Shown in pieces: positions 27,901 to 37,200 of a DNA stretch of 64,000 bases (positions are counted from its first letter, which is position 1; each line of letters begins with the position of its first letter). This DNA is from Acidobacteriota bacterium (GTDB lineage: Bacteria; Acidobacteriota; Thermoanaerobaculia; Multivoradales; J023). Where the stretch lies: contig JAJCXO010000238.1 in NCBI GenBank assembly GCA_029263395.1, positions 1-64,000 of the forward strand. The letters run 5' to 3'. A program made the translations under genes and the position numbers. The notes beneath the pieces were generated by a model. That model searched no databases, had not been told where the DNA came from, and saw only the letters and a list, made by a program, of their open reading frames with translations.

Positions 27901-30900
27901 GGCACCTAGCGGGAAAGTCGATCGCAAATCGCTACCGGCTCCTGGAGCCGCTCGACCGGACCTGCAGCAGCAGTACGTCGCCCCCAGCAATTTGATTCAA
28001 GATACGTTGGCGATGGTTTGGGGCGAAGTTCTCGGCGTCGACCGAGTAGGCATCCACGACAACTATTTTAGTCTCGGAGGCGACTCGATCCGCAGTTTGG
28101 CAATTGTTGCGCTCGCTCGGGACAGGGGATTGCACCTCTCCCTTCAACAGATTGCAAGATTTTCGACCATCGCGGAACTCGAGAGTGAGATCCGCATCGA
28201 TCGCGGAGATGACGAGCTCGAAGTCCGAAGCGAGCCGTTCAGCTTGATCTCGGACGACGATCGAAGCCGCATGCCAGCTGAAGTTGAGGACGCTTATCCG
28301 CTCGCCAGGATGCAGGCCGGTATGATTTACCACATCGAGCAGCTCAACGAGACGCCGGTTTTTCACAGCATTAACAGCTACCAGATCAAAGCTCCATTCG
28401 AACAGGAAGCCTTTCAGTTGGCGGTACTGCAGAGCGTCAAACGTCAGGCCAATTTACGCACTTCGTTCGATTTGACAACGTTTTCCGAACCCCTGCAGCT
28501 GGTACGCAAGGAGGCTTTCTTTCCGATCATTGTCGAGGATCTGCGCCACCTTTCTGAAAGTGAACAGCAAGAAGTGCTGATCCGTTTTTTCGATCGGGAG
28601 CAAAATCGCCCCTTCGACTTGACGCAGGTTCCTCAATTACGTATCCACATCCACCGTTTTAGCGATGAGAATTTCCAGTATTCCCTGACGGAAAATCACG
28701 CCATTATCGATGGTTGGAGCCTACACACGTTCTACGCTGAGTTCCTGCCACGTTACTTTGCGATGCTCAAGGGGGAGGAGGTACCTGAACTCCCGCCCCT
28801 CGGCACAACCTTCCGAGATTTCATTGGCCTCGAGCGTCAAGTCTTGGCGTCTCCGGAGGCGCGTGAGTTCTGGGATCTCAAGCTGGATGGTGTGAACGTG
28901 CTGCGCCTGCCGCGGCTGCCTGGCTACCCCAGAAAAATCGAGGGCGCTCGCTGCCGGCGTTACGACATCTTGTTGGATCACGAGATCACCGAAGGATTGC
29001 AACGGCTGGCCCGACAGCAGTCAGTCCCATTGAAGAGCGTCTTGCTCGCCGCTCACCTTCATGTGATGGGGTACTTCAGCGGCCAAACTGATGTGACCAC
29101 CGGTATTTCGTCCAATGGACGGATCGAGACCGAGGATGGGCAGCATGTGTTTGGTCTCTTTCTGAATACTTTGCCATTGCGAGCCCATCTCGACGGCGGC
29201 ACCTGGCGAGACTTGGTTCTCCAAGCCCACGAGGAAGAGATCGCGATGATGCCTTACCGGAGATTTCCACTAGCGGAAATCCAGAAAGGCTGGGGAACAG
29301 AAACCCTACTCGAGACCTCGTTTGTATATTTGAATTTCCATGTCTTGGAAGGATTGACGAGTCTCGAAGACTTCGAGGTAGTGGATCGCGGTACCCTCAT
29401 CGAGGAAACCAATTTTGTGATCATGACGGCTTTTTATCACCCGGTTGAAGACGCCCAGTCCAACGTTATCGTGAATTTGACCTGTGATCGGTCCGTACTC
29501 AGTGAGTCACAGATCACCGCGGTCAATCAGTTTTTTCTCGAGACGCTCGAAGTGATGGCTCGTGATCCCGCCGCTCGTTACGAGTCGTATTATCCAATGT
29601 CGCGAGCCGAGAAGCATCAAGTTTTGCTGGAGTGGAACGATACCCGACAGCCGGCTGGTCTAGTGAGCGCTGAGCCAGGGACGGCGTCCGGGCCGCCGGT
29701 TCATCGCTTGTTCGAGCGCCATGCGATTGCTACGCCTGAACGGATTTGCCTGATCGACGAGGACAAAGACGGGGTGCCTCGGTATGTGTCCTACGATGAG
29801 GCGAGTCGACGAGCCCAGCTCTTGGCGCGGTACCTGGGCGCATCGGCTATCGGGCAAGAGTCGCGGATAGCACTGTGCTTAGATCGCTCGGCAGAGATGG
29901 TGATCGGAATCCTGGGAGTACTCGATGCCGGTGCTGCCTATGTTCCGATGGATCCTGACCACCCCCGCGAGCGTCTGGCCTTCCTGATCGAGGATGCCGG
30001 AGTCTCCGTGGTGTTGAGTCGACAGTCCTACGCCGACCGGTTGGCGGGTCTCGGGACGATCCGATTGGATATGGAAGACCTCGAGGTGGATCATGAGGCT
30101 CCGCCGATCGACAGCCGGAGCCTCTATCCCCCGGTCGCCGTCAACCCGGAAAATCTGGCATACGTGCTGTACACGTCGGGCTCCACGGGACGGTCGAAAG
30201 GGGTCGCGGTAGAACATCGTCAATTGTCAGCCTACGTGGAGGCGGTCACTACAGCATTGGACCTTCCGCCTGGTGCCAGCTATGCGCAGGTTTCGACCTT
30301 GGCGGCCGACCTCGGTAATACCTCGCTGTTCGCAGCTCTCTGTGGTGGTGGCACCCTGCACCTAGTCTCAGACGGACGGGCGCGAGACGGCGAGGCGTTG
30401 CGAGAGTACTTTCGATGGCATGGCATTGACGGCTTGAAGATCACTCCTTCCCACCTGGCAGCGGTGGTCGATTTCGAGGAGTTCGGTGGCCCGATGCCTC
30501 GCCAGCGGCTGATCCTAGGCGGTGAAGCGACTGATCCGGAGTGGGTCGAAAGGCTTGCCAAGCTGGCGCCAGAGTGTCGAGTCTTCAACCATTTCGGCCC
30601 AACTGAAACGACGGTTGGGGTAATGACCCATGAGTTTCGAGACGTTGACGCATCTGGGGCCGTGCCATCGTTACCGATCGGCCGGCCTCTCAATGGGATC
30701 CGCGCTTACGTTTTGGACACCGCTCTACGGCCACTACCGGGGGGGGCGGCTGGCCAGCTTTGGATTGGGGGCTCGCAGGTTACACGTGGCTATCTCGGCC
30801 AGCCTGCCCTATGTGCCCAAAGGTTCGTACCGAATCCCTTCAGCCGAGTCGATGGCGAACGTCTATATGCCACCGGCGATCGCTGCCGTTTCCTACCGGA

Positions 30901-32977
30901 TGGGGAAGTTGTATTTGGTGGGCGGATTGATCAGCAGATCAAGATTCGCGGCTTCCGTGTCGAGCTAGGAGAGATTGAGGCGACGCTGGCAGAGCATCCC
31001 GAAGTCGGTCAGGCTGTTGCGTTGATGCATCGGGAGGCAGGTGCGACTCCGAAGCTGGTAGCGTGGGCTGTTGCGAATCGGGAAAGCTCTGTGAGTGGTC
31101 AGGAACTGCGCGAGTTTCTTGCCGAGAGACTTCCTGAACCAATGGTACCGACCATCGTCACCACACTCCCAGCTCTGCCGTTGATGCCGAATGGCAAAGT
31201 GGATCGAGTTGCGTTGAGTCAGCAGGGTCTGGGCAACCGAGGACAGGGTCTCGGTGAAGCGATCGAGCCGCGCACGGCAGTCGAAGAAAAGCTTGCCGAA
31301 CTCTGGCGCGACGTGTTGAATGCTGAGTCTATTGGTGTCTACGACAGTTTTTTTGATCTCGGCGGTGACTCGATTCACGCTATTTTGATGGTCTCCAAGA
31401 TACGCAAAACGTTCAAGGTGAACGTTCCGATGGAAGCTCTGCTCGAAGCTCCGACTATCGCGAGTTTGGCTGGGCAAATCGAGATGAAACGGCGACAGCC
31501 AAACGCTCCGGATTCGGTGTCGATCACGCCGCGTCTCGCGGGTCAAGGTGACGCGTTGCCGCTTTCGTTCAGCCAGCAACGCCTGTGGTATTTGCAGTTA
31601 CTGGAACCCAACTCGCCGGCTTACAACATGCCCTTTGCCCTGCGTCTCGCCGGTCCTCTGAGTCTGGCTGCCATGACCGGCAGCTTAGAAGAGATAGGGC
31701 GGCGTCACGAGGTCTTGCGCACCCGATTCCCGACCGACAACGGAACTCCCCAGAGAGTGGTCGCGGAGTCCCTTGACCTCGAGATCCCAGTGGTCGACTT
31801 GCAGGCGCTGCCAGAAGCGAGCCGGCAACAGGAATTGGAACGGATCGCCAAAGCAGAAGCCTGGAGGCCCTTTGATTTGGGCGAAGACCAGGTGCTGCGT
31901 TTCCTCTTGGTCCGTGTGGAGTCAGAGAACCACGGTGCTCTGCTGACGCTTCACCACATCGCATTCGACGGTTGGTCTATCGGAATCTTGGTACGCGAAT
32001 TGGTGACTCTGTATGAAGCATACTTGCGGGGCAAAAGTTCACCCTTGCCAGAGTTGGCAGTTCAATATGCCGATTTTGCCGCCTGGCAACGTCGCTGGCT
32101 GAATCCAGAAGTCCTGGCAGACTTGATCGAGAGGTGGCGGCATCAGCTCCAGGGCGCACCAGTGCTCGAACTGTCGACCGATACCCTGCGGCCTCCCCGG
32201 CAAAGCTATCGTGGAAGTACTGAGAATCGTGAGTTGTCGGCAAGCCTGACGCACTCCTTGAAGGCACTGAGCCAACAGGAAGGTGTGACGCTTTTCATGA
32301 CTTTACTGGGTGGCTACTTGGTGTTGTTGCATCACAATGCGTCGCAAGAGGATCTGGTGGTGGGGTCACCGGTTGCCGGTGGACGCGAGCACGGCGAAGC
32401 GGAGGGGCTCATCGGCCTGTTTCTCAACACCCTGGCATTGCGTACCGATCTCTCGGGAGATCCGACGTTCCAGGAAATTTTGGGACGCGTGCGCCGGACG
32501 GCTTTGGACGCTTATGCAATCCAAGCTGTTCCGTTCGAACAATTGGTGGATGAGCTCCAGCCGCAGCGCGATCCGAGTCGCAACCCGATCTGTCAAGTTT
32601 GGTTCAATCATTCCAATGTACCGCGGGAGCTTCCACAACTCGCGGGACTCACTTTGAGCTCACTGGATGTCGGTGATACCACGGTTAAATTTGATCTGAT
32701 GTTGTCGACTGAAGAAATAGATCAACGTCTTCATGTAGCGCTTGGCTTCTGCACCGATCTGTTTGTCCCGGCTTCCGCACGGCGCATGCTCGCATCATTC
32801 GAAATTGTATTGAGTCAAGTGGTCGAACGTCCGCACCAGCGGCTCAGCGAGCTCCGAGCAGTGCTGGACGAAGCGCAGGAACGTGCCAAGGCGAAAACTC
32901 GCCGAGAATCCGCGGAGAATCGTCGTAAACGCCTCCTAACGGCTCGCCGCAAGACGATGCCGATCACAGCATCTTGA
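24929..32977 (+). CDS. NRPS 3: C-A-T-C-A-T-C
   Basis: This is a 2682-residue synthetase, 19 bases after NRPS 2; AAGG sits eight bases before the ATG. The first 45 residues are acidic and contain SHPEAQ twice, opposite in charge to the basic end of NRPS 2. C7 (HHIITDG) is followed by A7, pocket D-L-T-K-I-G-E-V-G, the Asn code. T7 has GGDSIRS. C8 (about 28280-29620) is a divergent subtype (PLARMQAGMIYH) with NHAIIDG in place of HHxxxDG. A8 again has the two-residue insertion (LAADLGNT) and reads D-L-T-K-I-G-H-V-G, Asp. T8 has GGDSI. A final C domain (HHIAFDG) ends the protein without A-T; those lie on NRPS 4, with a hydroxylase gene between, mirroring the NRPS 1/NRPS 2 junction. The last 35 residues are Arg/Lys-rich. 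Confidence 0.93.
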   Translation: MTVSHPEAQSHPEAQSDSGTESDAETKAFEAGGGVAPVPEDEEVYLLPVSFAQQRLWFLSQFDTQSSAYNISNAVILHGPLQIHVLHRCLAEIVERHEILRTTFSVVDGEPVQVVVMDRPVALPYVDLTRLDASRREATAHQLVADLAQRPFDVVRGPLLREALLKLDGRRHVFFFSMHHIITDGWSQTVFLHELAVLYRSFVAGHPAPMPELEIQYGDFAQWQRDSLQEETLEALLDFWRQNLAGANGKLELPTDHPRPTVFDPRGKAVALRLSEQQTQSVRQLARQEGVTLYVALLSALGVLLGRLADQDDILIGSPVDHRDQVELEKLIGLFLNTLVLRVDLSGEPSFRELLGRVRETTFSSHEHAALPFERLVTEFGLSGDRSRNPLFQVFFNLEQISDEQQDNFGDLSFEPLIIEEATAKFDLLLNVQETERELALSLHYSLGLFEGQTAERILHQFDILLGAITEDSGQNVLDLPLLSDGERRQILNDWNRTERPGYRLDVDVIELFEQQVERSRSDSAVLWDDRTWTFDELDRHANQLGHYLQSLGVGPDVAVGIQMPGCAEAIWGILGVLKAGGAYLPIDVSNPAERVAFIAQDAQLRVLMTLKSQRESLAECGVPMVCLDDAPEELAEQSGERPDRVVSAENLAYIIYTSGSTGRPKGVMVPHRGLSSYLNWALEDYAPELGNGAPVYSSIAFDLAVTSLFGPLVAGQPVSFLPQDWASEGLIKALGEGRNFSWVKMTPAHLELVNRTLAPEAMAASTRTLILGGEALPARSLELWRANAPATRLINEYGPTETVVGCCVHEVGDEDLAIGEVSIGRPIANVKLYLADRRFRICPVGIAGELHIAGRQMARGYLRRAALTAEKFIPDRFANEPGERIYRTGDLARYQSDGSLEFLGRVDHQIKLHGFRIEPGEIEARLAEHKDVIDAVVLARQDDGEKRLVAYLVAPSEATLSIEVLRQFLSEELPEHMIPAAFVMLEALPLAPSGKVDRKSLPAPGAARPDLQQQYVAPSNLIQDTLAMVWGEVLGVDRVGIHDNYFSLGGDSIRSLAIVALARDRGLHLSLQQIARFSTIAELESEIRIDRGDDELEVRSEPFSLISDDDRSRMPAEVEDAYPLARMQAGMIYHIEQLNETPVFHSINSYQIKAPFEQEAFQLAVLQSVKRQANLRTSFDLTTFSEPLQLVRKEAFFPIIVEDLRHLSESEQQEVLIRFFDREQNRPFDLTQVPQLRIHIHRFSDENFQYSLTENHAIIDGWSLHTFYAEFLPRYFAMLKGEEVPELPPLGTTFRDFIGLERQVLASPEAREFWDLKLDGVNVLRLPRLPGYPRKIEGARCRRYDILLDHEITEGLQRLARQQSVPLKSVLLAAHLHVMGYFSGQTDVTTGISSNGRIETEDGQHVFGLFLNTLPLRAHLDGGTWRDLVLQAHEEEIAMMPYRRFPLAEIQKGWGTETLLETSFVYLNFHVLEGLTSLEDFEVVDRGTLIEETNFVIMTAFYHPVEDAQSNVIVNLTCDRSVLSESQITAVNQFFLETLEVMARDPAARYESYYPMSRAEKHQVLLEWNDTRQPAGLVSAEPGTASGPPVHRLFERHAIATPERICLIDEDKDGVPRYVSYDEASRRAQLLARYLGASAIGQESRIALCLDRSAEMVIGILGVLDAGAAYVPMDPDHPRERLAFLIEDAGVSVVLSRQSYADRLAGLGTIRLDMEDLEVDHEAPPIDSRSLYPPVAVNPENLAYVLYTSGSTGRSKGVAVEHRQLSAYVEAVTTALDLPPGASYAQVSTLAADLGNTSLFAALCGGGTLHLVSDGRARDGEALREYFRWHGIDGLKITPSHLAAVVDFEEFGGPMPRQRLILGGEATDPEWVERLAKLAPECRVFNHFGPTETTVGVMTHEFRDVDASGAVPSLPIGRPLNGIRAYVLDTALRPLPGGAAGQLWIGGSQVTRGYLGQPALCAQRFVPNPFSRVDGERLYATGDRCRFLPDGEVVFGGRIDQQIKIRGFRVELGEIEATLAEHPEVGQAVALMHREAGATPKLVAWAVANRESSVSGQELREFLAERLPEPMVPTIVTTLPALPLMPNGKVDRVALSQQGLGNRGQGLGEAIEPRTAVEEKLAELWRDVLNAESIGVYDSFFDLGGDSIHAILMVSKIRKTFKVNVPMEALLEAPTIASLAGQIEMKRRQPNAPDSVSITPRLAGQGDALPLSFSQQRLWYLQLLEPNSPAYNMPFALRLAGPLSLAAMTGSLEEIGRRHEVLRTRFPTDNGTPQRVVAESLDLEIPVVDLQALPEASRQQELERIAKAEAWRPFDLGEDQVLRFLLVRVESENHGALLTLHHIAFDGWSIGILVRELVTLYEAYLRGKSSPLPELAVQYADFAAWQRRWLNPEVLADLIERWRHQLQGAPVLELSTDTLRPPRQSYRGSTENRELSASLTHSLKALSQQEGVTLFMTLLGGYLVLLHHNASQEDLVVGSPVAGGREHGEAEGLIGLFLNTLALRTDLSGDPTFQEILGRVRRTALDAYAIQAVPFEQLVDELQPQRDPSRNPICQVWFNHSNVPRELPQLAGLTLSSLDVGDTTVKFDLMLSTEEIDQRLHVALGFCTDLFVPASARRMLASFEIVLSQVVERPHQRLSELRAVLDEAQERAKAKTRRESAENRRKRLLTARRKTMPITAS
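24938..24973 (+). repeat. 18-bp tandem duplication in acidic docking N-terminus
   Basis: The 18-base unit TCTCATCCAGAAGCACAG occurs twice in a row with no mismatch, encoding SHPEAQ twice just after the start codon of NRPS 3. It lies in the presumed docking segment, outside any folded domain. Perfect identity suggests a recent slip duplication. Confidence 0.9.
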
Positions 32978-32997
32978 ACCTCACAGGAGACATCAAC

Positions 32998-34062
32998 ATG
33001 AACAGCAAGGTCGAATCATCAGGACCCGGTCTCAAGAAGCTGGTTCCGGTCAAGCGCAGAAGAGTTCGGATTGCGGCGACCGACAAGACTTCCGTCAAGT
33101 CGGAGCCTTTGCTCCAGGGGCAACGCTTACCGCTCTTAGTTCAACCTGCAATCGATGGACTTGATCTCGTGACCTGGGCAACAGGGCACCGAGACTTCAT
33201 CGAGTCGAATCTGACGGATCATGGCGCGTTGCTGTTTCGCGACTTCGGTATCACAAATTTGGCGCGATTTCAGGCCTTCGTCCGCTCTGTCAGCGGTGAA
33301 TTGCTGGAATATGTCTACCGTTCGACGCCACGTAAAGAAGTCTCCGGCAATGTCTATACCGCAACTGAGTATCCTGCCCATCAGGAGATCCCGCAACACA
33401 ACGAGGAAGCCTACGCTCGCAGCTGGCCAATGAAGTTGTTTTTCTTTTGTGAATTGGCTGCTGATCAGGGGGGGATGACGCCGATTGCTGATAGCTACGA
33501 AGTCTACAAGAAAGTTCGCCCTGAGCTCAGGGAAGAATTTGCGGAAAAGGGTGTGATGTACGTCCGCAACTACGGTCACGGCATCGATCTTCCCTGGCAG
33601 GAGGTATTCCAAACTGAACGTCGGGACGAAGTGGAGACCTTCTGCAATCAAGCTGGGATCGAATTCGAGTGGCTCGAGGGTGAACGCCTACGTACTCGCC
33701 AGACGTGTCAAGCAGTGGCTAGACATCCCAAGACCGGCAAGATGATTTGGTTCAACCAAGCCCATTTGTTTCATATCTCGAATCTGGAACCGGCGGTCCG
33801 ATCGGCACTGCTCGAGATGTGCGAGGAGGAAGATCTTCCTCGCAATACGTACTACGGAGACGGTTCTGCGATCGCAGAGTCAGATCTGGAAGAGATTCGC
33901 CGGATTTATCATGACCAACGCGTCATCTTCCCCTGGCAGGAAGGCGATATTTTGCTATTGGACAACATGGCGACGTCCCATGGCAGGTTACCGTTCGAAG
34001 GGGAGCGGAAAGTTCGAGTCGCTATGACGGAACCAATGCATGCCGAAGACTTGGTGCTCTAA
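32998..34062 (+). CDS. Stand-alone TauD/SyrP-like aspartyl beta-hydroxylase
   Basis: This is a 354-residue Fe(II)/2-oxoglutarate dioxygenase of the TauD/SyrP group. I chose ATG 32998 because AGGAGA lies seven bases upstream; the frame is open from a TTG at 32974 that overlaps the NRPS 3 stop. Metal ligands visible are His134-x-Glu136 (HNEEAY) and His328 (SHGRLPF), followed by ERKVRVAM with the Arg expected to bind 2-oxoglutarate. The domain is clearly paralogous to the one fused to the end of NRPS 1 (shared GALLFRDF, FNQ and LPWQ stretches). The family hydroxylates amino acids tethered to carrier proteins. Because the next module (NRPS 4) begins with a condensation-like interface domain and an Asp-type A domain, the likely substrate is aspartyl-S-carrier, giving beta-hydroxyaspartate. 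The first 35 residues are basic and may dock. Confidence 0.85.
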   Translation: MNSKVESSGPGLKKLVPVKRRRVRIAATDKTSVKSEPLLQGQRLPLLVQPAIDGLDLVTWATGHRDFIESNLTDHGALLFRDFGITNLARFQAFVRSVSGELLEYVYRSTPRKEVSGNVYTATEYPAHQEIPQHNEEAYARSWPMKLFFFCELAADQGGMTPIADSYEVYKKVRPELREEFAEKGVMYVRNYGHGIDLPWQEVFQTERRDEVETFCNQAGIEFEWLEGERLRTRQTCQAVARHPKTGKMIWFNQAHLFHISNLEPAVRSALLEMCEEEDLPRNTYYGDGSAIAESDLEEIRRIYHDQRVIFPWQEGDILLLDNMATSHGRLPFEGERKVRVAMTEPMHAEDLVL

Positions 34063-34179
34063 AACTAGTTGGATTGTATCTAGAAACCCGTTTCTCGCCT
34101 CCCAGGGAGCCCCCTGTGGAGCGAGCACGCAGCGAGTATGTATGAGCAAGAGATCAGACCCTAACTCTCCAAAGTTTTG

Positions 34180-34196
34180 TGACAATAGATTTGTCA
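34180..34196. promoter_or_regulatory. Inverted repeat in the longest gap of the NRPS operon
   Basis: The 226-base gap between the hydroxylase and NRPS 4 contains TGACAA-TAGAT-TTGTCA, a perfect 6-bp inverted repeat with a 5-base centre. The gap also carries two similar 15-mers (TTGGATTGTATCTAG at 34069 and TTGGATGCAATCTAG at 34270) near its ends. An internal promoter with an operator is one reading; chance is another. Confidence 0.25.
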
Positions 34197-34288
34197 GCCT
34201 TTGAGGCACCGAGGCGAGTTACGAAGCTGCACGCGCAGTCAACAGGGGGCGACCGGACTGTCGGCGTTGTTGGATGCAATCTAGTTAG

Positions 34289-37200
34289 ATGTCAGCAGAG
34301 GTCCAGACAGCAGAGGTCGAGATGTCAGCAGAAGTTTTAGAGGGATACCGGTTATCGCCGCAGCAACGACGCCTCTGGTTATTGCAACAAGCCAATGCTG
34401 AGGTCGCAAGCAGCGCACCCTTACATTGGAGTTGGCTCGTCTTGCACCTTTGTGGTGAGCTTGATGCGGATATCCTGAACAAAGCTTTACAGTCGGTCGA
34501 GGCTCGACACGAGATTCTTCGTACGGTCTTTTGTTGCTTGCCGGGGGCAACCATTCCCGTGCAAGTCATTCGTGATCGTGGGCTGGCCTTCGATACCTCG
34601 GAGGACTGGAGCTCGCCGAATCCGGACTGGCGAACTCGGCTCGAAGAGCTCTTCGACCAGACTTGGACGGAGCCATTCGATATTGAGCACGCTCTGCCTC
34701 TGCGCATTGCGTTACGACGTATCGGGCGCTCCGAGTCTCTCCTCATCGTTCGTCTGCCGGCACTTTTGGCCGATCTTGCTGGGGGACGAATTTTGGCGGC
34801 GGAGATCGCTCGCGCCTACGCCCTCGAGCTCGACGGCAGGCAGCTACCGTCGGCTGAAGATCTGCAATACGCCGATCTTGCCGAGTGGCAGAATGAAACC
34901 CTCGAATCGGAAGAAGCGGCTGAAGGCAAGGTGTATTGGAAAAAGCTGGCATCCGAAGCTGCAAACCTCGAGTTACCGTTTGCGCAATTTCCGAAAACGA
35001 CTGATTTTCAACCACAGGTCCTATCGTGCGATATCGAGCCAAGTCTGCAGACGGCGCTTGCTACGTCGGCTCGTCAGTGTGACGTGCCATATTCAGGGCT
35101 CTTGCTGGCGGGATGGCAGATCTTGCTGTGGCGTCTCACCGCTCAGCCGGACATCACGCTCGGAGTGTGCCTCGACGGCCGGGGTTATGAAGGATTGGAT
35201 GTCGCGTTGGGCCTACTGGCGAGGTTCCTGCCGGTACGAAGTCGGTTGGCAACCGGTCTATCGAGCGCACAGCTCGTGGCGCAGAACGAACTCAGTCTCG
35301 CCGAAGCCGGGGAGTATCAAGAGTATGTCTCGCCCGAGCCGGGAGCCGCGTCGTTGTCTTTCGGCTTCGAGTTTTGCGAGACCGACCCGGTGCCCGCGGC
35401 AGGGCCGGTGGAATTCACCGTCTATCAAGAACTTGCTGCAGTGGATCGATTCAAAGTTCAACTGACATGCACCTTGCAAGCAGGGAAGCTGACGGTACGA
35501 TTCGTTTATGATCCAGAAGTTCTGACGCGGAACTACATTCAACGGCTAGCAGCACGGTACCAGCGTTTGCTGGGGCAGCTTGCGGCCGATCCGCAAGCTG
35601 CTGTCGAAACGCTCGAGGTTTTGGATGACCACGAGAGGCACGAGGTTCTCGTCGAGTTCAATCGCAGTGAACCGGTGTCAGCCGGGACGCTTTGTGTTCA
35701 TCAACTCTTCGAACAGCAAGCTCGGCGTTACCCGCAGGCGTTGGCTGTACGTTGCGAAGACCAGGAGCTGACTTATGGCGAGTTATTCTATCGCTCGGAC
35801 TGCTTGGCTCGAGATCTACAGGCGTTGGGTGTCGGCCGGGAGACCTGGGTCGGCATCTGTTTGGAGCGGTCAGTGGATGTCGTGGTCGCGATGTTTGGTA
35901 TTTTGGCAGCCGGCGGTGCCTACGTACCTCTAGATCCAGGGCACCCTTCGCAGCGGTTGGAGTTTCTGGCGCGCGATGCTGGTTTGTCTGCGGTCGTGAC
36001 TCGAGATCCGTGGGCTTCGGTATTTGATGGCGTCACTGCGGTGGTAGCACCACCGACAACGGGTCTCATGGATCACGAAGATCCGGGCACCCCGCGGTGG
36101 CACGACCAGAGCAGTCATGACAACGTCGCCTATGCAATCTATACGTCCGGCTCCACTGGCAAACCCAAAGGAGTGGCAGTCGAGCATCGCCAATTGGTGA
36201 ATTACGTCCAAGGTGCCAACGAGCGGCTCTCCTTGCCTGCGGGTGGTAGTTACGCCATCGTGTCGACATTTGCTGCGGATCTTGGCAATACCATGATCTT
36301 TCCAGCCCTGTGCTTCGGCGGGTGTCTGCATGTCATCGCTGAGCACCGCACAGCAGATCCCCAGGGCTTGGCTGAGTATCTCTCTCGCCATCCGGTGGAT
36401 TGTCTCAAGCTTGTTCCTTCGCATCTCGCCCTGTTGCTCAACAGCGAGCATCCAGAGCAAGTTTTGCCACAGCGACGGCTCGTTCTCGGTGGAGAAGCAT
36501 GTACTTGGGCGTTGGTCAAGCGGGTTCAATCCCACCGGCCAGACTGTCGGATCTTCAATCATTATGGTCCCACTGAGGCGACGGTGGGCGTCATCGCACA
36601 TCAGTTGATGATCGCAGAGGATCTTGATCGCCTATCGGCACCACCCCTCGGGCGCCCCCTCCCCAACAGCACGATTTATGTGCTTGATGGTTTGGGGCAG
36701 CCGCTGCCGGCCGGGGTTCCAGGCGAGCTTTATATCGGCGGTGCCGGCTTGGCCCGTGGTTATGTCAGTCGCGCGCGGCTCACTGCGGAGGCTTTCCGGC
36801 CAGATCCGTTCAGCAGTGAGCGTGGAGCGCGCTTCTACCGAACCGGAGACCTGGGGCGCCATCTAGAGGATGGCCGTCTCGAGTTCCTGGGTCGCGTCGA
36901 TCATCAGGTGAAGATCCGCGGATTCAGAGTTGAATTGGGAGAGATCGAGAGCGCCCTCGAAGCGCATACAGCAGTGCAGACGAGCCTGGTCCTTGCTCGC
37001 CCAGGGAAGAACGGCTACCCACGCCTGGTGGCTTACGTCGTGGCTCAGGGAGGTCAGGCACCACGACCCAAGGAGCTCAGCTCATTCTTGGCTGAGCGGC
37101 TGCCGGAGACGATGATCCCGGCAGTTTTCGTCAAATTGGACCGCTTGCCGTTAACGCCAAACGGCAAGGTCGATTTGAAGGCACTTCCGGACCCGAATGA

